From JACDER01 sp963842575 (lineage in GTDB: Bacteria; Actinomycetota; Thermoleophilia; Gaiellales; Gaiellaceae): a DNA stretch of 64,000 nucleotides. Under the pieces are notes generated by a model that was given only the letters and a program-made list of their open reading frames with translations, was not told where the DNA came from and ran no database searches. Shown one piece after another: positions 35,989-46,031 of this stretch; positions within the stretch are counted from its first letter, which is position 1; every line of letters starts with the position of its first letter. The DNA lies in assembly GCA_963842575.1 (NCBI GenBank), contig CAWJGS010000010.1, positions 434,001 to 498,000 on the forward strand, in the 5' to 3' direction. A program made the translations under genes and the position numbers.

Positions 35989-37518
35989 CTAGACCGCGGC
36001 CGGCTCGGGCTCGCGGGCGTCGTCGCCGATCGGAACCTCCGCGTCCTGCTCGGGCTCCGGCGCCGGAGCAGCCTCCTCCTCGCCGGCGAGCCGGCGCGCC
36101 TTCTCGACCGCTTCCTCGATCGTGCCGACCATGTAGAAGGCCTGCTCGGGCAGGTCGTCGTGCTTGCCCTCCATGATCTCGCGGAAGCCCTTGATCGTGT
36201 CCTCGAGCTTGACGTAGCGGCCCTCCTGGCCGGTGAACTGCTCGGCCACGAAGTTCGGCTGCGAGAGGAAGCGCTGGATGCGCCGCGCGCGGTTGACGGT
36301 CAGCTTGTCCTCGTCCGAAAGCTCGTCGATCCCGAGGATGGCGATGATGTCCTGCAGGTCCTTGTAGCGCTGGAGGATCTCCTGCACGCGCGTCGCGACG
36401 TCGTAGTGATCCTGGCCGACGATGTCCGGCTGTAGCGCGCGCGAGAACGAGTCGAGCGGGTCGACCGCCGGGTAGATCCCCTGCTCCACGATCGCGCGCG
36501 AGAGCACGGTCGTCGCGTCGAGGTGGGCGAACGTGTTCGCCGGCGCGGGGTCGGTCAGGTCGTCCGCGGGGACGTAGATGGCCTGGACGGACGTGACCGA
36601 TCCGGTACGCGTCGAGGTGATGCGTTCCTGCAGCTGGCCCATCTCGGTCGCCAGCGTCGGCTGGTAGCCCACGGCGCTCGGCATGCGGCCGAGCAGCGCC
36701 GAGACCTCGGAGCCGGCCTGCACGAACCGGAAGATGTTGTCGATGAACAGCAGGACGTCCTGTCCCTGCTCGCGGAAGTACTCAGCCATGGTCAGGCCGG
36801 ACAGGCCCACACGCAGGCGCGCTCCGGGCGGCTCGTTCATCTGGCCGTAGACGAGCGCGGTCTTGTCGATGACGCCCGCTTCCTTCATCTCCAGCCACAT
36901 GTCGTTGCCCTCGCGGGTGCGCTCGCCCACGCCGCAGAAGACGGAAACGCCGCCGTGCTCCTGGGCGACGTTGTGGATGAGCTCCTGGATGAGCACCGTC
37001 TTGCCCACGCCGGCGCCGCCGAACAGGCCGACCTTGCCGCCCTGGACGTAGGGCGCGATCAGGTCGACGACCTTGAGCCCGGTCTCGAAGATCTCCGTGG
37101 TCGGGCTGAGCTCGTCGAAAGCCGGCGGGTCGCGGTGGATCGACCAGCGCTCGTCCGCCTTGACCTCCTCGTCCACCCGGTCGATCGGGTCGCCGAGGAC
37201 GTTGAAGATGCGGCCGAGCGTGCCCTCTCCGACGGGAACGCTGATCGGCGCGCCGGTGTCGATCACGTCGACGCCGCGCGGGATGCCGTCGGTCGAGTCC
37301 ATCGCGACGGCGCGCACGCGGTCGTCGCCCAGGTGCTGCTGGACTTCGGCGACCAGCTCGATCGCCGCGCGTCCCTCGCGCTCGGGGACGACGATCTTCA
37401 GCGCGGTGTTGATCTCGGGCAGCCGATCGGTGAAGACGGCGTCGACGACGACCCCCTGGATCTCGATGATCGTGCCGACGTTGCGGGCGCCCCCGTTTGT
37501 GCTCTGGTCGTCAGCCAT
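35989..37518 (-). CDS. atpD: F-type ATP synthase beta subunit
   Basis: Catalytic subunit, 509 residues. P-loop GGAGVGKTVLIQELI, the Walker B region DVLLFIDNIFRFVQAGSE, SALLGRMPSAVGYQPTLA and GIYPAVDPLDSFSR are all present. I start it at ATG 37518, with AGGAG 6 bases upstream, because the frame before it is not conserved. An acidic Ala/Glu/Pro-rich tail of about 30 residues extends beyond the normal C-terminus. It forms an operon with atpC only; upstream lie 420 bases without a gene and then an anti-sigma factor gene, not atpG. Confidence 0.96.
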   Translation of the reverse strand: MADDQSTNGGARNVGTIIEIQGVVVDAVFTDRLPEINTALKIVVPEREGRAAIELVAEVQQHLGDDRVRAVAMDSTDGIPRGVDVIDTGAPISVPVGEGTLGRIFNVLGDPIDRVDEEVKADERWSIHRDPPAFDELSPTTEIFETGLKVVDLIAPYVQGGKVGLFGGAGVGKTVLIQELIHNVAQEHGGVSVFCGVGERTREGNDMWLEMKEAGVIDKTALVYGQMNEPPGARLRVGLSGLTMAEYFREQGQDVLLFIDNIFRFVQAGSEVSALLGRMPSAVGYQPTLATEMGQLQERITSTRTGSVTSVQAIYVPADDLTDPAPANTFAHLDATTVLSRAIVEQGIYPAVDPLDSFSRALQPDIVGQDHYDVATRVQEILQRYKDLQDIIAILGIDELSDEDKLTVNRARRIQRFLSQPNFVAEQFTGQEGRYVKLEDTIKGFREIMEGKHDDLPEQAFYMVGTIEEAVEKARRLAGEEEAAPAPEPEQDAEVPIGDDAREPEPAAV

Positions 37519-37938
37519 GCGTCTCCTGAACTCGCGGTTTTGAGAGGATGTCGCGGCGTCGGCGGAAGGGCCGACCCAGCCCTCTGAGTCTATCGAACGG
37601 CCGCGTGTGATTCCGCTCCACGAGCGCCGCCGCATCGCTCACCGCCACCCGGGCGGCATGGTCGAGGCTTCAGACGTATGAGGTGATTGGAGACGCGGTG
37701 ATCACACCGCAACAGTACCGCTCAGGCCCTCGGCGTTACCGTAGGAGGGCGTGCGACGCCACGGCGGTGGCGCGCGTCACTGGCAGCCGACCACGCGCGG
37801 ATCCGGGTGCGCTGGGCGGATGCAGCGGCGCGGACGCAGGCCGCGGTCGTAGCGGAGCTACGGGCGCGGCCGAGGACACTCCGCTGCGCCGCATCAGCGC
37901 GACCGGGCCGCCCGTGCTTCGGCTGTCAGGGGCGCGCG
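37519..37938. other. 420-base gap upstream of atpD, no gene recognised
   Basis: No frame on either strand gives a recognisable protein; the long open frames here are GC-driven shadows. The only structure noted is a short inverted repeat GCGGTG-ATCA-CACCGC at 37695-37710. A separate promoter for atpDC would be expected in this stretch, but I cannot place one with confidence. Confidence 0.4.
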
Positions 37939-38433
37939 CTACCGCAGGACGGTGCCGCCGTGCGGGGGCCGCTGGACGCGGCTTGTGTCCACCGAGGTCC
38001 TCAGGGTCACGATCCGATCGCGGCGCAGGCCGTTGATCATGCTCAGGTTGATCGGGCCGTTGGCCGGCGAGAGGCGGAGATCGCCGGAGGACGACGGCGC
38101 CGCACCTACAGAGGCGCCCGGGCGGACCATCGACGAGGCGAGGATGCTTCCGAGCCCGACCGCGGTGACGGCGAGAGCGGCGACCGCCGGCGCAATGCGG
38201 AAGGAGAGCCGCCGGCGGACGCGCGAGACGGCGATAGGTTGCTCCAGGCGCTCGAGCGGCGCCGCCCGCAGCTGCAGCGTGAAACGCGAGACGTGCGCGC
38301 GAAACGCCGCGCACTCCGCGCATCCCTTGAGATGCCCCTCCAGGAGCGCTTGCTCGAACTCGGACAGTCTCCCGTCCAGCTCGGCGGACACCCACTGGCG
38401 GGTGCGCTCACAATGTCCCGGCACTGCTCTCAC
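37939..38433 (-). CDS. anti-sigma factor with zinc-finger (ZAS-type) domain, orphan
   Basis: A 164-residue protein. The N-terminal anti-sigma domain carries the His-x3-Cys-x2-Cys motif in EGHLKGCAECAAF (about residues 32-44) after an upstream His/Cys pair (GHCERTRQW). A single membrane segment follows (IAPAVAALAVTAVGLGSILASS, about 80-102) and then a short outside domain. This is the layout of membrane-bound regulators that release an ECF sigma factor on a signal. No sigma factor gene is adjacent on either side, which is unusual. It lies inside the block that separates atpG from atpD. Confidence 0.75.
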   Translation of the reverse strand: MRAVPGHCERTRQWVSAELDGRLSEFEQALLEGHLKGCAECAAFRAHVSRFTLQLRAAPLERLEQPIAVSRVRRRLSFRIAPAVAALAVTAVGLGSILASSMVRPGASVGAAPSSSGDLRLSPANGPINLSMINGLRRDRIVTLRTSVDTSRVQRPPHGGTVLR

Positions 38434-38503
38434 ACTACCTTTGACGCCGGAGCGTGTCGAGAGTTAGCGACGTTAACGAATTCAGTGTTTGCTTAAGGTT
38501 ACG

Positions 38504-38848
38504 TCAGGTCAGCGAATGCTTGGCGTCGAGGGCGAAGCCGATCGCGATCAGGGCGAACCCGATCGTCACGAACACCGCCGAGCTGTTGATCGCCTCGTTC
38601 TGCTCGCTGAGGTTCGCCCAGCGGATCCGGCGCGTCCCGAAGAACATGAAGACCCCGCCGACGGCGTCGCTGTCGCCCTTGAGCCGCGCCGGCCCGCGGT
38701 TGGCGGCGAAGAAGCCGCCGAGGATGAGAAAGCAGCCCGTCAGGTAGAAGCCGAGCGTCAGCGCGCGCTCGATCCGGGCGCCGAGGATCGCGCCGATCAC
38801 AGCCGAGAGCGCGGCGGTGACCGCGGAGGCTCCCAGCAGCAACACGAG
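38504..38848 (-). CDS. small membrane protein, unknown function
   Basis: About 114 residues with three to four hydrophobic segments: LLLGASAVTAALSAVIGAIL, LTLGFYLTGCFLILGGFF, and VFVTIGFALIAIGFAL at the C-terminus. The start is ambiguous: GTG 38848 or the adjacent TTG. The open frame continues toward the oppF stop with no ATG. It follows the oppF gene closely and may be co-transcribed with it. I do not recognise the family. Confidence 0.5.
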   Translation of the reverse strand, partial: LVLLLGASAVTAALSAVIGAILGARIERALTLGFYLTGCFLILGGFFAANRGPARLKGDSDAVGGVFMFFGTRRIRWANLSEQNEAINSSAVFVTIGFALIAIGFALDAKHSLT

Positions 38849-38888
38849 GAAACGGCGGCCCGCCGCCAGCCAGAACGCGCTGTTCCGC

Positions 38889-39985
38889 TTAGGTGCCGTC
38901 GTTCGGTCCGGTTGGGCTCGAGGTGATCCGGCGCATCTCGTCTGCGGTCATCGGCCAGCTCTCGAGCGGGTAGTGGCACGCGGCGACATGTCCGTCGCCG
39001 AACGGATAGAGCGGCGGGTCCTCGACGTCGCAGTGGCCCTCGTGGAAGCGCGGGCAGCGCGGATGAAAATTGCAGCCGCTCGGCGGGTTCACCGGGCTCG
39101 GGACGTCGCCCTCGAGGACGATCGCCTGCCGTGCGCGCCCGAGCTCGGGATCGGCGATCGGCACGGCGGAGAGGAGCGCGCCCGTGTACGGGTGCTTCGG
39201 GTGGTCGTAGAGCTGGTGGCGGTCCGCCACCTCCGCGACCTTGCCCAGGTACATGACCATGACGCGGTCGGAGATATGCCGGACGACGTTCAGGTCGTGG
39301 GCGATGAAGACGTACGTAAGGCCGAAGTCATCCTGCAGGTCCTTCAGCAGGTTCAGGATCTGCGCCTGCACCGAAACGTCGAGTGCCGAGACAGGCTCGT
39401 CGCACACGATGAGCTTGGGGTTCACCGCGAGCGCCCGGGCCACACCGATGCGCTGGCGCTGCCCGCCGGAGAACTCGTGCGGGAAGCGGTTGTAGTGCTC
39501 GGGGTTGAGACCGACGACCTCGAGCAGCTCCTGCACTCGCGTCTTGACCTCCTTGTCGGTCCCCAACCGGTGGATCTCGAGCGGCTCGCCAATGATGAAG
39601 CCGACGCGCTTGCGGGGGTTCAGCGACGCATACGGATCCTGGAAGATCATCGTCATCTCGCGCCGGACGGGTCGCATGTCGGTGCGCGACAGCTTGGTGA
39701 TGTCCCGGCCCTCGAACCAGATCCGGCCGTCGGTCGCCTCCAGGAGCCGGATGATGCAGCGTGCCAGCGTCGACTTCCCGCACCCGGACTCGCCCACGAT
39801 CCCCAGGGTCTCGCCCGGCTTGATGCTGAACGAGACGCCGTCGACCGCCTTCACCGAGGCGATCTCCTTCTGGAAGATGATCCCGCGGGTGATCGGGAAG
39901 TGCTTCTTGACGTCCTCGATGACGAGCAGCTCGTCGCCGGTGGGCTGAAAGCCGGTTTCAGGCTCGACGGTCGCAGCCTGGGCCA

Positions 39986-39986
<1 letters not shown>
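38889..39986 (-). CDS. oligopeptide/dipeptide ABC transporter ATP-binding protein (OppF/DppF-like)
   Basis: A 365-residue ATPase: Walker A GESGCGKSTLARCI, signature FSGGQRQRIGVARALA, Walker B KLIVCDEPVSALDVS and H-loop IAHDLNVVRHIS. The C-terminal oligopeptide-transporter extension holds PPSGCNFHPRCPRF with the Cys cluster of this subfamily. Its ATG shares bases with the stop of the preceding oppD-like gene. It is one of two ATPases of the importer encoded at 38.9-45.1 kb. Confidence 0.92.
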
Positions 39987-41005
<1,019 letters not shown>

Positions 41006-41022
41006 AAGGGGTCTAGATTAGC

Positions 41023-42000
41023 CTAGGTGAGGCGGATGCGGGGGTCAATCCAGGCATACAGGAGGTCGACCACCAGGTTGAAGAAGATGATGCATAACGT
41101 GGAGAAGACGATCACGCCCTGAACCACTGCCAGGTCGTTGTTGCTGATGGCGAGAATCGAGGTCCGCCCCAACCCGGGAAGCTGGTAGACGGTCTCGGTG
41201 AAGATGGCGCCGCCGAGGGCGAGCCCGATGTCCATGCCGAGCATCGTCACCACCGGCAGCAGCGCGTTGCGGAGAACGTGGCGCGTGAGGACGCGGTTCT
41301 CGGGCGCGCCCTTGGCGCGCGCGGTGCGCACGTAGTCCTCGTTCATCGTCTCCATCACGTTCGCGCGGATCATGCGCACGTACAGCGCGGCGAACAGGAT
41401 GGCGAAGGTACACCACGGCAAAATCATGTGGTAGAACCACTGCCAGGGTCCGCCCGGCAGCCCTGAGTCCGACGGCGCACCGAAGAAGTTCGCGTAGTTC
41501 GCGATCGGCGTGATCCCCAACTTGTAGCCGAAGAAGTAGGAGAAGATCAGCCCGATCCAGACCGGGTGCGCGGACACGCCGATCAGGACGAACACCATCG
41601 CGATTCGGTCTAACAGCGAGCGTGGCTTCAGAGCCGAGAAGACCCCGACCACGAGGCCGATCATCATCCAGAGGATGGCGCCGCCGAAGACGAGCGAGGC
41701 CGTCACCGGAGCGGCCTGGGCGATCGCCTGGTTCACGTCCTGGCCGGTGAAGTACGACTGCCCGAGGGAGCGGTCGACGACGAGGCGCTTGAGGAACTTG
41801 AGGTACTGGACCGGAACCGGCTTGTCGAGCCCGAGCTTCTTCGTTGCCAGCGCGAGACACTGCGGCTTCGCGTTGTCGCCGCCGCAATAGCCGCGCGCCG
41901 GATTGTTCGGCGCCATGAAGAAGATCACGAACGTGACGAACGTGATCACGATAAAGAGAAGAATTGCCCAGAGAAGTCGTCTGACGAGATATCGGAACAT
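41023..42000 (-). CDS. oligopeptide/dipeptide ABC transporter permease (OppB/DppB-like)
   Basis: A 325-residue membrane protein with six hydrophobic segments. The N-terminus FRYLVRRLLWAILLFIVITF is the family pattern. The coupling loop is MNEDYVRTARAKGAPENRVL (with the ARAKG core), and the C-terminus ends in YAWIDPRIRLT. Between oppA and this gene lies a strong GC hairpin that may reduce its expression relative to the binding protein. Confidence 0.92.
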   Translation of the reverse strand: MFRYLVRRLLWAILLFIVITFVTFVIFFMAPNNPARGYCGGDNAKPQCLALATKKLGLDKPVPVQYLKFLKRLVVDRSLGQSYFTGQDVNQAIAQAAPVTASLVFGGAILWMMIGLVVGVFSALKPRSLLDRIAMVFVLIGVSAHPVWIGLIFSYFFGYKLGITPIANYANFFGAPSDSGLPGGPWQWFYHMILPWCTFAILFAALYVRMIRANVMETMNEDYVRTARAKGAPENRVLTRHVLRNALLPVVTMLGMDIGLALGGAIFTETVYQLPGLGRTSILAISNNDLAVVQGVIVFSTLCIIFFNLVVDLLYAWIDPRIRLT

Positions 42001-42061
42001 GTGCCTCGGGTTCTCTTTCCTCTCGTGCGGCCGATCGAATCCTAACTGCTACGAGGGTTAT

Positions 42062-42086
42062 GGGGCGCCGGCCGGGCCGGCGCCCC
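42062..42086. terminator. intercistronic 11-bp hairpin between oppA and oppB
   Basis: GGGGCGCCGGC, a CGG loop and GCCGGCGCCCC form a perfect GC hairpin 22 bases after the binding-protein stop. No T-run follows on the minus strand, so it is more likely a partial terminator or mRNA-stabilising stem, a known way to make binding protein in excess. Confidence 0.5.
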
Positions 42087-42107
42087 ACTTCCCGGGAACT
42101 GCGCTAC

Positions 42108-43785
42108 TTACTTCAGTGCCAGAGCCGGGATGCTGAAGTCCTGATAGATGCCCTGGTAGACAAGGCTCTTCGGATTCACTCGGTTGGAGAAGAGGTAGCG
42201 GTTGTTGTACGTCCGCTCGACGGCCATCGGAGCAACCTGCTTCATGATGTCCAGATCGAGCTTGCTGTAGGTGGTGAGCCGCTTGTTGCCAATGAGCTTG
42301 GCGGCCTTTTCCATCTTCTTGTTCCACTTCGGGACGTTCATGTACGAGTAGTTGACGTTGTTCTCGGGCCCAATCGCGCCGCCGTACAGGAGGATGTTGA
42401 TCCAGTCGTACGGATCCGGGTAGTCCGAGCACCAACCCATGTTGACGCCCATGTCGGCGTCGTTGCCCTTGACGCCCATGGCGTCGTAGATCTGGGCACC
42501 CGACAGACCCTTCATGTGGATGTTGCTGTCCGAGAAGCCCATGCGGGTCAGATCGCGCTTGACGATCTGCGCCTGTGCCGGGTTGATCGTCCCGGAGGAG
42601 CGGTACCACACGTTGATGTCCTTGTTGGCGATGTTCCCCGCCAGCTTGCGCGCCTTCGCGATGCTCGGCGCCTTCAGGGGATACGGCTGCGCGTTGCTCC
42701 AGCCGGGCACGCCCGGGTTGAAGATGTGGCTCCACGCCTGACCGGCGTCAGGCCCGGCCTGCTGGACGTAGGCCTTGCGGTCAACAGCGTAGTTCACGGC
42801 CTGGCGGAGCTTCGCGTTGGTGGCGAAGAGCGGCCTGGCCATGTTCATCGGGAGGTAACCGGTGCAGTTGACCGGCTTCGTCCAGTACCGGCCCTTGTTC
42901 GTACCGAACCTCTGCTTGACGTTCTCTACCTCGGCGGCAGGGATCGGACCCTCGTCGAGCTGGTTGGCGAGCGTCTGCGTAAACGCCGTCTGCTCGTTGA
43001 GGTTCCACTGGATGTCAAGCCCGGTCAGGTTCCGCGGGCGGTTCTTGCCCGGGCCCTTCTTCCAGAACTTGTTCTGCCGGATCGAGGTCAGCTGGTTCAC
43101 GTCGTTGCGGCTGACGTAGTACGGACCCGCCGACGGCAGGTTCTGACCGCTGACGTTCACGATTTCCTTCGTGAGCGGCAGCTTGGTCGACGTCGCCTGG
43201 AAGAACGGCATGGTGATCTTCGCCATGAACGTTCCGTCCGCCTTGGTCAGGTTGATGGTGAGCTTGTTGCCCTTGACCGTGACACCGGACACGCTGCTGC
43301 CACCAGCCTCGGCCCCGACGATGTTGGTGCCGTTGGGGTCGGTGATGAACGGCCTCCCCGGCGAGGCAAGCTCCTTGTTCGCAGTCCGGGTGATCGCGTA
43401 CTTGAAGTTGTTGCGCGGTCACCGGCTTGCCGTCGCTGAACTTGAAGCCCTTCCGGATCGTGAACGTGTACCGCTTCCCGCTATTGGAAACGGTGAAGTT
43501 CGAGGCGACCTCGGGGATGAGCTTCGACCCGGGGGGCCCGGGCCTATCCGGATAGTTGTAGAGCTTCGCTGCGGTCGCGTACTCGAGCCACCAAGCGGTC
43601 GTAACGTAGGCGAGCTGCGGATCGATCTGGGTCGAAGACCCTGTCGTCCCGAGACGCCAAATACCGCCCTTCTTGAGCGCCTGGGCCTGATGACCGTTGC
43701 CCGCGGCACTCGCAAGGCTCGCTGCGACCAGAAGGCTCGCCCCAGCCACGAGCATCGTGACCGAGAGCCATAGCCGTCTGTGCAT
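42108..43785 (-). pseudogene. oligopeptide-binding protein (SBP family 5), one frameshift
   Basis: The extracellular substrate-binding protein of the importer. The N-terminus MHRRLWLSVTMLVAGASL and LLVAASLASAAGN form a signal peptide without a lipobox Cys. YTFTIRKGFKFSDGKPVTA is the family 5 signature. At 43411-43418 one extra base shifts the frame; removing it gives ANNFKYAITRTANKE and a protein of about 558 residues. YAVDRKAYVQQ and WCSDYPDPYDW are conserved in the second lobe. AAGGAGAG precedes the ATG. Confidence 0.85.
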
Positions 43786-43967
43786 GTCTCTCCTTTCCGT
43801 GAACTCGGATCGAGACGAAGCTCGATCCGGGACGGACGCCCGCCCGTCTAGACGATGAGACGACGCCGTACCGAAATGGTTAGCGACGCCAGGACGCAGT
43901 TGGCGCACCATCCATCTCGCCTTCCCGGGAGGGCCGTGTCCCTAACGGCAAAGATGTTAGGGAACTG

Positions 43968-45051
43968 TTAGGTATGCGAGGCGCGCGGGTCGAACGCGTC
44001 CCGGAGGCCGTCGCCGAGCAGGTTGAACGCGAGCGTAGTCGCGAGCACGGCGAGGCCCGGCCAGAGCATGAGCAAGGGTCTCGTCGTGTAGTACTGCGGC
44101 GCGTCGGAGAGCAGGTTGCCCCAGCTGGCCGTCGGGGGCTTGATCCCTAGGCCGAGGAAGGACAAGCCGGCTTCCGCGAGGACGTAGCTGGCCACGATGA
44201 GCGTCGAGTAGACGATGATCGGGGCGATCAGGTGCGGGAGCACGTGCGAGCGGATGATCCGGAGGTCGCTCGCTCCGATCATCCTCGCCGCCTCGATGTA
44301 CTCCTTCTCACGGATCGAGAGGACCTGGGCGCGCATGATCCTGCACGGGTAGAACCAGCCGAAGATGGTGAAGATAAGGACGAGCGTGATGACGCCCGGG
44401 GCTAAGAAGCCGAAGGTGATCGAGTCGAGCTGCGGGCCGACGGTGGCGGCGAGCGCGACGATGAACAGCAGCGCCGGGAAGGCCATCGTGATCTCGGTCA
44501 CGCGCGAGATCAGCGTGTCCACCCAACCGCGGAAGTAGCCCGGCGATCGAGCCGAGGATGACCCCGATGAACATCACGCCGATCGTCGAGAAGACGGCGA
44601 CCTCGAGCGAGACCTGCGCGCCGTAGAGCAGGCGCAGGAACTCGTCCTGGCCGAGCCGGTTCGCCGCGCCCAGGACGAGGATGTCGTGGTTCGTGTGCGT
44701 GTACGTCGGCGGCGCGAGGTACTCGATGTGCGTCCACGGGTTCGCCGGCAGCAGTGAGGTCGGCTCGACCGCCCCCGTCTCGGTGCCGAAGATGTCGTTC
44801 GGGCCGTGGCCGATGAAATGCTGCGCGATCGGCGCGCCGACGAACGCGACGACGACGAGGACGATGATGAAGATCCCGCTCGCGATCGCGACCCTGTCGC
44901 GCTTGAAGCGGATCCAGACGAGCTCCCAGTAGCCGCGCGCCCGGACGGATTCGAGCGAGCCGAGCTCCGCGCCGGTCTCGCTGGCGACTGCGGCGCCGAG
45001 TCCGGCGGCGCCGCCGACTACGACTTCTTTTTCAGGAGGAGTGGAAGACAT
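43968..45051 (-). pseudogene. oligopeptide/dipeptide ABC transporter permease (OppC/DppC-like), one frameshift
   Basis: The N-terminal part has a long polar start, a first membrane segment (ASGIFIIVLVVVAFVG), a periplasmic loop and LYGAQVSLEVAVFSTIGV. One extra base in the CCC at 44539-44541 shifts the frame; removing it gives AGYFRGWVDTLISR. The remainder has the EAA-type loop EYIEAARMIGASDLRII and ends AFNLLGDGLRDAFDPR. It is the first gene of the opp cluster, about 80 bases after atpG, and the corrected protein is about 360 residues. Confidence 0.85.
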
Positions 45052-45131
45052 CCCGGGGGTCTCGGAAATATAGACGAGCCTTATACCCGGAGAGTTAGAG
45101 CTCTAGTCCTCAGGAATTACTGAGTGAGCGG

Positions 45132-46028
45132 TTACCCGGTCAAGGCGTCGGCGCCGGCGACCACTTCCAGGATTTCCTGGGTGATCGCGGCCTGGCGCGC
45201 GCGGTTCAGCTCGAGGGTCAGCGAGGTGATCAGCTCGCCGGCGTTCTTGGACGCGTTGCGTGTCGCCGTCATCCGCGCGCCGTGCTCGGATGCGGCTGAT
45301 TCGAGCAGTGCGCGGTACAGCTCGGTCTCGAGGTAGACGGGCAGAAGGCGCTCGAGGATCTGCTCCGGCTCCGGCTCGTAGATGAAGTCGCCGAGGAGCG
45401 CCCGCGAGTGCTCGTCCTCCTCATCCTCCTCGTGGCCCAGCTTCTCCTCCGAGATCGGCAGGACCTCCTGCTCGGTCACACGCTGGACGAGCGGCGAGAC
45501 GTAGTGGTTGTAGACGATCACGGCCTGGTCGATCTCCTCGGCGGTGTACAGCTCGGCCAGGCGGTGGGCGATCGCCTGCGCGTCGTGGTAGGAGGGCTTG
45601 TCGGTGAAGCCCGTCCAGGCCTGGTCGATCTCGTAGCGGCGGAAGAGGAGCGAGCCGCGACCCTTGCGGCCGACCGCGAGCCAGCGGATGTCCTTGCCCT
45701 CGCCGCGCAGGCTCCGCTCCAGGGCGAACGCGCGGCGGAGGATCTGCGCGTTGAACGCGCCGGCCAGGCCTCGGTCCCCGGTGAGCGGGACGATGGCCAC
45801 GTTCTGCACCTCGCGTTTCTGGAGCAAGGCGAGGCCGCGGAGGGACGAGGCGGCGCGCGCCGTCCCCGCGGTCAGCTCCTGCATCCGGTCGGCGTAGTCG
45901 CGCATCTCGACGATCCGCGCCTCCGCCCGGCGCAGCCGCGCGGCGGCGACGAGCTCCATCGCCTTGGTGATCTTGCGCGTGTTCGAGACGGAGCGGATCC
46001 GCCGCCGGATGTCCTGGAGCGTGGCCAC
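45132..46028 (-). CDS. atpG: F-type ATP synthase gamma subunit
   Basis: The 298-residue central-stalk subunit. The N-terminal helix IRRRIRSVSNTRKITKAMELVA and the C-terminal helix NASKNAGELITSLTLELNRARQAAITQEILEV (named here by its ends, about residues 258-289) are the conserved coiled coil that rotates in the alpha3beta3 ring. TGDRGLAGAFNAQI is the usual central motif. An acidic insert (HEEDEEDEHS) is not universal. It is the last gene of the first half of the split atp operon. Confidence 0.95.
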   Translation of the reverse strand: MATLQDIRRRIRSVSNTRKITKAMELVAAARLRRAEARIVEMRDYADRMQELTAGTARAASSLRGLALLQKREVQNVAIVPLTGDRGLAGAFNAQILRRAFALERSLRGEGKDIRWLAVGRKGRGSLLFRRYEIDQAWTGFTDKPSYHDAQAIAHRLAELYTAEEIDQAVIVYNHYVSPLVQRVTEQEVLPISEEKLGHEEDEEDEHSRALLGDFIYEPEPEQILERLLPVYLETELYRALLESAASEHGARMTATRNASKNAGELITSLTLELNRARQAAITQEILEVVAGADALTG

Positions 46029-46031
46029 GAG

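Noticed and set aside
37683..38496. Missing ECF sigma factor gene near the anti-sigma factor
   Set aside because: I read both strands of 37.5-38.5 kb for sigma-2/sigma-4-like sequence and found none; the open frames are shadows.
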